Of a stretch of 55,355 nucleotides of DNA, positions 25,307 through 33,490 are shown piece after piece. Position 1 is the stretch's first letter; every line of letters starts with the position of its first letter. The position numbers and the translations under genes are program-made. Source of the DNA: an uncultured Clostridia bacterium (GTDB lineage: Bacteria; Bacillota; Clostridia; Oscillospirales; Butyricicoccaceae); the NCBI GenBank assembly GCA_910589115.1, contig CAJUSB010000006.1, positions 1 to 55,355 of the forward strand, in the 5' to 3' direction. The notes beneath the pieces were generated by a model. That model made no database searches. It saw only the letters and a program-made list of their open reading frames with translations, and was not told the origin of the DNA.

Positions 25307-26296
25307 TTACTGCGCAATCTTGGTGCCGAAGTTCATCAGGATCTGAGCAACTTCTGCACGGGTTGCGGTACCGGTCGGGTCGAGGCGGGTGCCTGCAACG
25401 CCGGTCTTGCCGGAAAGCAGGCCGGTGCCGACTGCCCAGCGCATTGCGGATACTGCCCAATCAGAGGTTGCGACATGATCCGGGAAGGTGCTCAACTCTG
25501 CGGAAGCAGAAACGTTGTAGCCCTTTGTGCTGGAGTAGCGGAACAGGATTGCTGCCAGCTGTTCGCGGGTGATGGGGTCATTCGGGCCGAAGCTGCCGTT
25601 GGAATAGCCGCTCATGAAGCCCTGTGCGGATGCCCATGCAGCCGCATTTGCGAACCAGTCAGAGCTGGAAACATCGGGGAAAGCTGCCGTGCCTGTGGAC
25701 GGGGTCTTCTCGATGTTGTAGAGGATCTGCGCCATCATGCCGCGCGTCAGACGGTCGTTCGGGGAGAAATAGCCGTTGTTGCCGGCCATCATGCCCTGCT
25801 CGCTGACGTAGAGGACAGCGTTGTGATACCACTCGGTGGTCGGTACGTCGTAGTACGACGGGGTGCGCCAGCCCTGATTTGCCGTGTCAGGATTGTTCGG
25901 CGTGGGGGTCTGGTTCTGGTTGTTAATCGGCTTGTACTTCGAGGATGCGCCGCCGCCACCGCCGCCGCGGTCATCGTCGTCGTCATCATCGTCATCATCC
26001 GGCTCGGGGTCAGGCTTCGTGGTCGGAGGTGTAGTCGGTCTGTTCGTCGGACGCTCAATGGTGCTTCCGCCAACGGATACGCCATTACCGAGGCCGGTGA
26101 CATACTCTTTGTCGTCATCGCTGAGAGTGCCGCCGGGGCCTAATTCGACAAGTTTATCAACACCATCTTCGGTCTCGACCTGAACGATATCACCTTCCTC
26201 ACCGAAGGAATCATTTACCGTTGCAGCGAAAGCAGTGCCTACCATGCTGTAGCAAAGGATAGCGCTCATCAGCAAGGACATAATTCTTTTATTCAT
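25307..26296 (-). CDS. Exported SLH-domain cell-surface protein, Asp-rich linker
   Basis: A 329-residue exported protein. It has a signal peptide (MNKRIMSLLMSAILCYSMVG, cleavage after TAFA), a short acidic region, a Thr/Pro linker leading to ten aspartates and a Gly run (about residues 95-125), and three SLH repeats to the C-terminus (for example YYDVPTTEWYHNAVLYVSEQ, AAAWASAQGFMSGYSNGSFG, and WAVGTGLLSG). SLH domains bind pyruvylated secondary wall polymer, so it should be anchored non-covalently. ATG 26296 is preceded by AAGGAG; the earlier ATG at 26317 would include that RBS. It starts 21 bases after the 1043-aa gene and is cotranscribed with it. Confidence 0.9.
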   Translation of the reverse strand: MNKRIMSLLMSAILCYSMVGTAFAATVNDSFGEEGDIVQVETEDGVDKLVELGPGGTLSDDDKEYVTGLGNGVSVGGSTIERPTNRPTTPPTTKPDPEPDDDDDDDDDDRGGGGGGASSKYKPINNQNQTPTPNNPDTANQGWRTPSYYDVPTTEWYHNAVLYVSEQGMMAGNNGYFSPNDRLTRGMMAQILYNIEKTPSTGTAAFPDVSSSDWFANAAAWASAQGFMSGYSNGSFGPNDPITREQLAAILFRYSSTKGYNVSASAELSTFPDHVATSDWAVSAMRWAVGTGLLSGKTGVAGTRLDPTGTATRAEVAQILMNFGTKIAQ

Positions 26297-26317
26297 AGCA
26301 TTATTATCTCCTTGCAA

Positions 26318-29300
26318 TTATGAATTTGCTGGGGTCTCAACTGCTGGCGCATCACGCACAATCCGCTTCAAATCTGTAATTTTTACAGCAGTTGGATCTG
26401 TAACAGTGATGCCATCTTTAAGAGTAAATACATCAATCAAAGTACCACCCTGTGCCTGGAACTTTAATACGCCATTTGCATCGGATGTAATAACAGAAAT
26501 TGCGCTAGCCTGAATAGTGTTGCTTTTTTTGTTGACAATTTGGATAACATGGATTGTATTTGCTTCAACGCCAGTTACAGTGACAATACCTTTAGCAACA
26601 TTATCAGCGGTCTCAAATGAAAACTCAACGTTTGTCTCGGGCGCAGGATCTGCATTGCCGTCCTTGATGCTCGGGTCACTCTCAACGTCAGAAAGCGGAG
26701 CAACGCCATAGCCAGACAGATGCGGAATCTTGAATGAGCCATCGGTTTCAGCTCTGAAGTATTCAACCGGCTTACCAGTCGCATCAAAGTAAACAAGTAC
26801 CGGGTTGGTAATACCCTGAGTCGGAACCTTTACAGTAAGACGAGCATTGCCTTCCAATGCCTTGATTTCAACCGGTGTATTTGTCGTGGCGTTCTTGAAG
26901 CTAATGTCGTATACGGTTACAGCCTTGTTGTTTACCTTCAAGTTAGTAAGCTTTTCGACTGTGAGCTTGACAGCAGTCTTAATCTTATCAGCAAAGGTAG
27001 CCTTGGGAAGAGAAATGTTAACTTCCTGTGTCTTGATAGTGATATCAACACCGTCAGCTACGGTACCCAACTTGTTTACAACATCAGAAGCAATTTCGAC
27101 CGGCTTATCGGTGGAAGAAGCATCAAGCACGAATTCCTTGCTCTCAGCTGCTGCTGCCAGTTCATCGTCAGTGACCGCCGTATCGAACTTTGCAGTATCG
27201 CCAGTCGTGTCCGGAGTCTTGACAGGAGCCTCGGTTTCATCATCTGCTGTAATTGGTGTTTTACCCCACTTGGTGATTTTGCCGCCCTCAAGATAAGCAA
27301 CAGCAATATGGGTCTCGTTGGTCACAGCGATATTGTTAGACCAAGCAGTGTAACCGGTGAGTGTGTCCTCAGCAGTAGCAGGCTTGGTGAGGTCAGCATC
27401 AGCGCCGAGCTTATACTTGGCGTTAGTGGAAGAAAATGTGATACCAGCAGAAGACAGAGTAACTTTGCCATCAGCCTTTACAGCAGTGAAGGTCAGATCA
27501 GCAATGGAACCCGGTGCGGTCTGCGCCTCTGTAGCCTTGAAAGCAACTGTAGCATCAGCTGTTACATTGGAGATTGTGCAAGTCCAAGTAAGGGTATCTG
27601 TGCCAGTGCTTGTTGGGGTAGATACAGTAGCTGCACCAGTAGGAGTAACAGTTGCAGTTACAACATAGTCTTTAGCAGTTGTCAGTGTAACAGTTCCTGT
27701 TGTCGTGTCAGCATCAAAAGTAAGAGACTGTTTGTTCTCTACAGCTGCCGGAGCGGTAATAACGAGGTTAGCATCTTCTACGGAAGTAGCGTCCTTTGTC
27801 AGCGTGACAACAAACGACTCATCGCCATCATCGCCGCCTTGTGCCGCTTCGGTGGTAAAGGTCAGCTCTGCGCTTTCTGGGAAAGTAGCAGCCTTGAGCG
27901 TGATAGTAACAGTATACTTGTTGGTGCTATCAGGCGTGCCGACATTTACAGTAAAGTCGGTGCTTGTAGGAGCAACCAGTGTGCGGCCAGCGGCAACAGT
28001 AATTTCTACGGTCGCTGTACCATTTTCCATGGTAGCCTTTGGCGGCAGAGTGCTGATATTAGACTCTTCACCAGTACCCTTATTAAGAGTAATTTCGCCG
28101 CTCTTGTCCTCATCCTTTGCAGCAACGGTGAAAGTAACAGTCACGTCTGCGCTAACAGCGCTGATGGTATAGACGCAAGAGGTGGTACCATCTGTGGTAT
28201 TATCTGTCGGGGTTCCTGCTGCTACAGTGGCTTTCCCGGTTTCGTCAACTGCGGAAGTGATAACGTTGCCAGTGGTATAGGTTACTTTGACCTTGCCAGT
28301 GGCGTCAGATTCTACGGTAAGTGCATTGTTAACAAGTGCAGTGCCGTCTTCCTGTGCTACTGCAAACTTAGCATCGGTTGTGCCTGTTGCGGTATCAGTA
28401 GCTATAGTGACGGTGTAGTTTGCTTTCAGTACAACAGGTACAGTGCTGACACCTACAACAACGGCTGTCGCATCACTGGAAGCCTTGTCGAGTGCAACAA
28501 CGTAGAGATTGCCGCCTTCATTTGCAGGGATTACGCTATCAGTCGGAAGAGCTTTCCAATCGTTGGTGCCCTTAAAGGCTGTAAAAGCCGTATTTGCATC
28601 GGGAACAGTGGGAGCAGTAGCGAGGAAGGCATACAGGATGTTGGTAGTTACCGCGTCATTACCGTTCTTCACAGTAATTTTCCGAGCTTCAGCACCTGTG
28701 CCCGCCGTAGCAGTAAGTGTAGCGGCCTTGGAAGTAGCAGCATCTTCGATTTGGGCTTTGCCCCACTTGGTGATTTTGCCCTCTTTTACAGCAACTACAG
28801 ATACGTAGGTGTGGTCAGTCGTAGGATCAAAAGGATCGGTGTATTCCTCATAACCAGCAGCGGGAGCGTCACCAACATTGGGTGCAGTCGGATCATCAGT
28901 GCTGGTAAGGTATTGGGTGGTTTCGCCAGTATCAGCACCAGTGACAGTCAAAGTAACTTTGCCGTCAGCGCCCTTTTCAGCTTTTACAGTAAGGCCAGAT
29001 GCGGCAACAGGTGTGTTCGATCCACTGGTTTTAATTTCAACGCAAGCCCATGCGTCAATTTTGCCCGAAGATCCCTCTTCAGTTGAAACAGTATAGACAA
29101 TAACGTGGGTCTTATCTGAATCAACGGTAACATTATCACCCACGGTGCCGTTAGTGACCGCCGTAGGAGTGAGCTGGGGATCGGTTCCGTTCAAAAGCGT
29201 TAACAAAGCATCTTTGTCAGCAACGGTGGCAGTGTGAAGTGCATAGCTATATGCCTGAACTTCATTCTCATCCTCTGCCGTTTTTTTAACTGATAAGGTG

Positions 29301-29449
29301 AGTTTAGAATCCGTGTCAGCTGTAGCGGTCACAACCAGAGTGGCTGGAGATTCAACAGCTTCAAAGCTGTCAGCGGCGAACGCAGTCATAGGCAGCATGG
29401 TCAGCAGCATTACCAATGACAGCAGACTCGCCAAAAAACGTTTCTTCAT
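26318..29449 (-). CDS. Large exported Thr/Ala-rich beta-repeat surface protein
   Basis: A 1043-residue protein with signal peptide MKKRFLASLLSLVMLLTMLP and cleavage after AFA. The mature part is almost all beta-strand-like, Thr/Ala/Val-rich modules separated by charged turns. One module type recurs with VKEGKITKWGKAQIEDA near residue 235 and LEGGKITKWGKTPITADD about 490 residues later. The last 200 residues contain a domain ending GSFKIPHLSGYGVAPLSD, a sequence type common at the ends of clostridial surface proteins. No SLH, sortase signal or transmembrane anchor is present, so it may be held by the SLH protein encoded 21 bases downstream (inference). AAGGAGG precedes the ATG. It has a long leader with a 10-C tract. 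No enzymatic motif recognised. Confidence 0.8.
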   Translation of the reverse strand: MKKRFLASLLSLVMLLTMLPMTAFAADSFEAVESPATLVVTATADTDSKLTLSVKKTAEDENEVQAYSYALHTATVADKDALLTLLNGTDPQLTPTAVTNGTVGDNVTVDSDKTHVIVYTVSTEEGSSGKIDAWACVEIKTSGSNTPVAASGLTVKAEKGADGKVTLTVTGADTGETTQYLTSTDDPTAPNVGDAPAAGYEEYTDPFDPTTDHTYVSVVAVKEGKITKWGKAQIEDAATSKAATLTATAGTGAEARKITVKNGNDAVTTNILYAFLATAPTVPDANTAFTAFKGTNDWKALPTDSVIPANEGGNLYVVALDKASSDATAVVVGVSTVPVVLKANYTVTIATDTATGTTDAKFAVAQEDGTALVNNALTVESDATGKVKVTYTTGNVITSAVDETGKATVAAGTPTDNTTDGTTSCVYTISAVSADVTVTFTVAAKDEDKSGEITLNKGTGEESNISTLPPKATMENGTATVEITVAAGRTLVAPTSTDFTVNVGTPDSTNKYTVTITLKAATFPESAELTFTTEAAQGGDDGDESFVVTLTKDATSVEDANLVITAPAAVENKQSLTFDADTTTGTVTLTTAKDYVVTATVTPTGAATVSTPTSTGTDTLTWTCTISNVTADATVAFKATEAQTAPGSIADLTFTAVKADGKVTLSSAGITFSSTNAKYKLGADADLTKPATAEDTLTGYTAWSNNIAVTNETHIAVAYLEGGKITKWGKTPITADDETEAPVKTPDTTGDTAKFDTAVTDDELAAAAESKEFVLDASSTDKPVEIASDVVNKLGTVADGVDITIKTQEVNISLPKATFADKIKTAVKLTVEKLTNLKVNNKAVTVYDISFKNATTNTPVEIKALEGNARLTVKVPTQGITNPVLVYFDATGKPVEYFRAETDGSFKIPHLSGYGVAPLSDVESDPSIKDGNADPAPETNVEFSFETADNVAKGIVTVTGVEANTIHVIQIVNKKSNTIQASAISVITSDANGVLKFQAQGGTLIDVFTLKDGITVTDPTAVKITDLKRIVRDAPAVETPANS

Positions 29450-29732
29450 TTAAGTATAAACCTCCTTAAATTTTCAACTTTACGTTCAGAGACCTGTACC
29501 ATGCCGCTTTGCAAAGGCACATTTTCACATAAACAAGTTAAAAAGTCAGGTAGGAAAAGTATTTGCTATTTGGATAGAAAAAATTTCCCTTAATCTTGCT
29601 TTCCAGAGGAAATCAAGTAGAAAAAACCCGCCCCAAACCTCCTTTCTTGCGGCCAGGGAAAGCGGCGCTTATTCACATACGACCTACCGGGGGGGGGGTG
29701 AGGCCGTAGGTACATAAAATCTCTGTAACAAT
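29450..29732 (-). promoter_or_regulatory. Long leader of the 1043-aa gene with a C10 tract
   Basis: About 277 nt lie between the predicted transcription start and the ATG. On the minus strand ACCTAC, then CCCCCCCCCC (29698-29689), then GTAGGT form a hairpin with the C tract in its loop. Further down, CCGC-TTT-CCC can pair with GGGGCGG followed by GTTTTTT near 29620, a weak terminator-like shape. The rest is AT-rich. Structure and function are inferred only. Confidence 0.45.
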
Positions 29733-29761
29733 ATTCTACCACCTCCGGCCTGAAAAAGCAA
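29733..29761 (-). promoter_or_regulatory. Promoter of the 1043-aa/SLH operon
   Basis: On the minus strand TTGCTT (29761-29756), 17 bases, TAGAAT (29738-29733). Confidence 0.6.
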
Positions 29762-29871
29762 TGCCTATTTTGAGAAACAATGTCAAAAATATCGTTTTTT
29801 TACTGTCGGTTTATATAAAGGTGCCCCGGCGCAGCCAGATAGAGGCCGAGCCGGGGCGAATAGACGGGAGA

Positions 29872-30249
29872 TTAGAAACTTTTGGACATCCAAAGCCCGT
29901 GCAAATTGCAGTAGGCATATACAGCGACGGGCTTGTCGCAGTCGCACACGCGGAAATGCAGTGTGGTATCATCGCCGGGGTGCAGGTCGCGGCGGATGGA
30001 GCCGTGTTCGGTCTCGACGACGACCCATTCCATCAGATGATTGTCGTCCATGGGGTGGGCGGCTTCGCCGAGTTCAACGATCAGGGTATCGCCGTCGCGG
30101 CGGACGAGGGGGACGTGTTTTTCCGTTGCGCCGTCTGATGTGTTGGGGATCAGTTCGGTCATGGGGTTGTTGCAGCAGTACAGCGGCACGCCGATATCCT
30201 TAATCATTTCGATTTCATTCCCGCAGTGTTCGCAAAGCATAAATTTCAT
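29872..30249 (-). CDS. dfx: Desulfoferrodoxin (superoxide reductase)
   Basis: Cytosolic iron protein of anaerobes that reduces superoxide to hydrogen peroxide without producing oxygen. The 125 residues have both metal centres: the desulforedoxin-type Cys4 site (C6, C9, C25, C26 in LCEHCGNEI and LYCCNNPM) and the catalytic His4-Cys site (EKHVPLV, AAHPMDDNHLMEW, YAYCNLHGLW). ATG 30249 is preceded by AAGGAG with 8-base spacing; the upstream GTG at 30258 lies inside that RBS. It follows the carD-type gene by 76 bases on the same strand, so the two may be cotranscribed. Confidence 0.96.
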   Translation of the reverse strand: MKFMLCEHCGNEIEMIKDIGVPLYCCNNPMTELIPNTSDGATEKHVPLVRRDGDTLIVELGEAAHPMDDNHLMEWVVVETEHGSIRRDLHPGDDTTLHFRVCDCDKPVAVYAYCNLHGLWMSKSF

Positions 30250-30325
30250 ATCATCCACTCCTTTTGTGGAGAGTTTGTGCGGGGCGCGGCGGATTTATGC
30301 AGAGGCGAAAAAGAATGCAAAAAAT

Positions 30326-30817
30326 TTAATTTTTAACAGAATTTTCAATATAGCCGCGCACTTCATCTGGGCGGATATCGAGCACGGCGGCGAGTTCGCC
30401 GAAGAGCTGGGTTTCGGCGCGTTTGAGGTAGTGGCGGTCGGTTTGTCCGGGTTTGCGGCCGGACTGGATGGAGCGGCGGGTTTTGAGGTAAGCGGTTTTG
30501 ATGACGCGGAGCAGCTCGGTGCAGTCGTAGGTTTTGAGGGAGGCCTCATAGAGTTCGGCGAGCTGGCGGTGGGAGGCGGGGGAAGCGGTTTCCTTCACGT
30601 TGGGGAACTGGCCGATGAGGGATTCAGCCTGTTCGCGGGTGATGACGCGGCGCATGAACACAGGGGAATCCACAGGGGTATAAATAGTTCCGCTGCTGTA
30701 GCGGGGCGAAAGGGTGTAATAGAGGCGGTTTTCGCCGGGGAAATCAGAGGGCTGAACGCCGGTCACCTCACAAACGCCGGTGCTGCCGTAAATAATAAGA
30801 TCGCCTGTCTGGAACAT
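30326..30817 (-). CDS. CarD-family transcriptional regulator
   Basis: The 163 residues start with the CarD/TRCF RNA-polymerase-interacting domain (FQTGDLIIYGSTGVCEVTGV, then YYTLSPRYSSGTIYTPVD) and continue as a helical C-terminal domain (QLAELYEASLKTYDCTELLR) like that of CdnL/CarD proteins. These bind the RNAP beta subunit and stabilise promoter open complexes. GAGGAG lies upstream of the ATG. A promoter (30920-30949) and a terminator-like hairpin (30850-30904) lie in its leader, suggesting attenuation or readthrough control. Confidence 0.9.
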   Translation of the reverse strand: MFQTGDLIIYGSTGVCEVTGVQPSDFPGENRLYYTLSPRYSSGTIYTPVDSPVFMRRVITREQAESLIGQFPNVKETASPASHRQLAELYEASLKTYDCTELLRVIKTAYLKTRRSIQSGRKPGQTDRHYLKRAETQLFGELAAVLDIRPDEVRGYIENSVKN

Positions 30818-30849
30818 ACTGAACTCCTCTCCATAATCTGGATTTTGTT

Positions 30850-30904
30850 AAAAAAATAAAAAAACGGCAGCACTGACAACAGGACTTACGTTTGTCAGAA
30901 CTGC
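30850..30904 (-). terminator. Terminator-like hairpin between recG and the carD-type gene
   Basis: On the minus strand GCAGTTCTGACAA, an 12-base loop and TTGTCAGTGCTGC pair over 11 of 13 positions, followed by CGTTTTTTTATTTTTT. It lies about 110 bases after the recG stop, but also downstream of a promoter that points at the carD-type gene. Confidence 0.85.
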
Positions 30905-30919
30905 ACGTTGTATATAGAT

Positions 30920-30949
30920 ATTATACCACATTTCCGAAAGAATGTCCAA
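30920..30949 (-). promoter_or_regulatory. Promoter upstream of the carD-type gene
   Basis: On the minus strand TTGGAC (30949-30944), 18 bases, TATAAT (30925-30920). Transcription from it would meet the hairpin at 30904-30850 almost at once. Confidence 0.7.
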
Positions 30950-31011
30950 GAAAAAAACAAAAATCCGAAAAAAATTTTTCCCAGGGCAGGAGAAACCGCC
31001 GTGCAGGCGTA

Positions 31012-33024
31012 TCAGCGGAACATCCGGTTTACACGGTCGCGGAGGGCGGGGTAGGCGGAGAGGAGCGGGTCTGCGGAGAGGAGGCGTTCGGCTTCCTCTC
31101 GGGCTGACTGCATCAGGGCAAGGTCAGAGGCAATGTTCGCTATGTGCAGCACAGGCAGGCCATGCTGCCGCTGTCCAAAGAAATCCCCAGGCCCCCGCTG
31201 CGCGAGGTCTGCCCGCGCAATCGCGAAACCGTCATTTGTGCCGCAAAGCGTAGCTAAGCGCGTCCTTGCTTTTTCGCCCTTGTCCTTCCCGAAAAAAATA
31301 CAATACGACTGCCGCCGCCCGCGCCCGACACGTCCGCGCAGCTGATGCAGCTGCGACAGCCCGAAGCGGTCGCCGTCCTCTACCACCATCAGATTCGCGT
31401 TCGGAACATTTACCCCAACCTCTATTACGGTAGTGGCAACTAAAATATCAATTTTTCCGGCGGAAAAATCAGACATGACAGCGTCCTTTTCGGCCTGCTT
31501 CATCTTGCCGTGCAGCAGCCCAATACGCCGGTGCGGAAGTACCTGACGCAGCGTTTCGGTGTGCTGTTCTGCACTTTTCAGGGGCTGTTCCCCTTCCTCC
31601 ACCAGCGGACAGACGACATATACCTGTCCGCCGTCTAAAATCTGTTTTTCCATAAATTTGTAAATACGCGGACGCATCTTTTCACCGACCGCGTAGGTCG
31701 CGACTGGCTGCCGCCCCGGGGGCAGCTCGTCTAACACCGATACATCTAAATCACCGTACATGATTAGAGCCAGCGTGCGCGGGATGGGCGTTGCCGACAT
31801 AATCAGAACATGCGGCAGCTGTCCCTTTTGCCGCAGAGCGGCCCGTTGGTTTACCCCGAAGCGGTGCTGTTCATCCACAACTGCCGCGCCCAGATTGGCA
31901 AATTCGACATCCTTTTGTATTAGCGCGTGCGTACCGATAATGATATGCGTTTCCCCGGAGGAAATTGCAGCATGAGCCGCCCGTTTGTCCGCCGCCCCCA
32001 TGGAACCTGTCAGCAGCGTACACGAAAACCCAAGAGACGCAAACAACGGCCCTAAAGATTCATAATGCTGCGCCGCAAGAATTTCGGTGGGAGCCATTAA
32101 CGCCGCCTGAAAACCATTTTGCGCCGCAAGCACGCAGAGGGCTGCTGCAACCGCCGTTTTGCCCGAACCAACGTCGCCCTGAACCAGACGGCTCATAGGG
32201 TGGCCATCCGTGCAGTCGGCGGACAGCTCGGAAACGGCCCGCGCCTGCGCACCGGTCGGCGGGAACGGCAAAGCCGCCCAAAAGGCAGACAAATCAACAT
32301 TCCCGAACACTAACCCGACGGATTCCTTGCGCTTGTCCTTCCGGCGCTGTAACCCGCAGCACAGCAGAAATAGTTCTTCAAAAATCATCCGGCGGCGTGC
32401 GGCGGATACCTCGGCCATCGTTGACGGACGGTGAATAGAAATTAGTGCATCCTCCAACGGCGGCAGGTCGTATTCCGCAAGCAGCCCCCCGGGCAAAAAT
32501 TCGGGATATGCACCCGGGACAGCATCTAAAGCCGCTTGAGTCAGACGCATTAAATCGCGCTGGGTAAGCCCCGCCGTCAGCGGATAAATCGGCACAATGC
32601 CGCCGGTTTCGCCAGACGGCTTCTTTTCAAAGTCGGGAGAAAGCAGCTGACGGCCGCGTCCCCAGCCGCGCACTGCGCCGCAGAATAAATATTCTTCCCC
32701 TTCACGCAGCAGAGCCGCCTGATAACGATTATTAAAATAGGTAACATTCACCGTGCCGGAATCATCAAAAATAGTGAATTTCGTCAGCTCCATACCCTTG
32801 CGAATGCGGTGCAGGGTAGGTGTGCTGCCGACTACCGCACGGACGCAGGCACGTTCACCGTCCCGCAGAGCAGAGATGGGGGAAATGTGCGTCCGGTCAT
32901 CATAGTCACGCGGATAAAGCTCCAGAGCGTCCTGAAGCGTGTGAATGCCAATCCGTTCAAAAATCGCCGCTTTTTTTGGCCCGATCCCCTGAACCGAACG
33001 AGGGCCATCATGCAGGGCGGGCAT
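31012..33024 (-). CDS. recG: ATP-dependent DNA helicase RecG
   Basis: Superfamily 2 helicase that reverses stalled replication forks and branch-migrates recombination intermediates. The 670 residues are the usual length. An N-terminal region opens with SVQGIGPKKAAIFERIGI and leads into the OB-fold wedge domain (LTKFTIFDDSGTVNVTYFNN). Helicase motifs follow: RLVQGDVGSGKTAVAAALC (Walker A), AVVDEQHRFGVNQRAALR (DEQH box), LIMSATPIPRTLALIMYGDL and HQLRGRVGRGRRQSYCIFF. I chose ATG 33024, with GGGAG upstream; longer starts to 33165 extend towards repeat copy 6 without an RBS. Confidence 0.95.
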   Translation of the reverse strand: MPALHDGPRSVQGIGPKKAAIFERIGIHTLQDALELYPRDYDDRTHISPISALRDGERACVRAVVGSTPTLHRIRKGMELTKFTIFDDSGTVNVTYFNNRYQAALLREGEEYLFCGAVRGWGRGRQLLSPDFEKKPSGETGGIVPIYPLTAGLTQRDLMRLTQAALDAVPGAYPEFLPGGLLAEYDLPPLEDALISIHRPSTMAEVSAARRRMIFEELFLLCCGLQRRKDKRKESVGLVFGNVDLSAFWAALPFPPTGAQARAVSELSADCTDGHPMSRLVQGDVGSGKTAVAAALCVLAAQNGFQAALMAPTEILAAQHYESLGPLFASLGFSCTLLTGSMGAADKRAAHAAISSGETHIIIGTHALIQKDVEFANLGAAVVDEQHRFGVNQRAALRQKGQLPHVLIMSATPIPRTLALIMYGDLDVSVLDELPPGRQPVATYAVGEKMRPRIYKFMEKQILDGGQVYVVCPLVEEGEQPLKSAEQHTETLRQVLPHRRIGLLHGKMKQAEKDAVMSDFSAGKIDILVATTVIEVGVNVPNANLMVVEDGDRFGLSQLHQLRGRVGRGRRQSYCIFFGKDKGEKARTRLATLCGTNDGFAIARADLAQRGPGDFFGQRQHGLPVLHIANIASDLALMQSAREEAERLLSADPLLSAYPALRDRVNRMFR

Positions 33025-33104
33025 CAGGAAGCAAGCTCCCTGCAAATATTCAAAAACTGATACATAATTCGTCCTCATAAAAATAAAATCTGTGCATGAT
33101 AACA

Positions 33105-33385
33105 CCCCGCCCGCCGTCCTTTTGGCGGGCGGGGCAGACCGCACATACGAAAAATGCCGCACCAATCCCCCGCCGCAGCGGGATTGAAGTTTTTACTCGA
33201 TTTTTTTACAAAAAAATCGCGGGTGCAGGGCAGAGCCCTGCCGCTCCCCGCGCAGGGGTGCTCCCCGAATAGGGGCGGGTGCAGGGCAGAGCCCTGCCGC
33301 TCCCCGCGTAGGGGTGCCCCCCGCATAGGGGCGGGTGCAGGGCGGAGCCTTGCCGCTCCCCGCGTAGGGGCGTAGGGGCGTAGGG
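33105..33385 (+). repeat. Dispersed repeat element, copy 6, expanded by a 56-bp tandem unit
   Basis: Starts with the GC hairpin CCCCGCCCGCC/GGCGGGCGGGG (33105-33134), then CCGCACCAATCCCCCGCCGC, TTTTTACTCG and a diverged AT palindrome. The central hairpin is GCAGGGC, loop AGA, GCCCTGC. That hairpin and the following GC-rich segment are duplicated as a 56-bp unit (33221-33276, 33277-33332, then a partial copy from 33333). It lies between recG and the end of spoIIE. Confidence 0.88.
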
Positions 33386-33490
33386 GGTTGGGTACATTAT
33401 AGCACGATAGGACAAGGGGTGCAAACATTTGTTTTTGCAAAAGAACTGCCCTCCCGCATGTGCAGGAAAGCAGTTCTTTGCACGTTCGCG

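Noticed and set aside
25103..26143. 346-codon plus-strand frame over the SLH gene
   Set aside because: Antisense to a clear SLH protein and running through repeat copy 5; no independent signals.
27308..29086. 592-codon plus-strand frame opposite the 1043-aa exported protein
   Set aside because: A Ser/Cys/Gly-rich low-complexity translation caused by reverse reading of Thr/Ala repeats; the opposite frame has a signal peptide, RBS and promoter.
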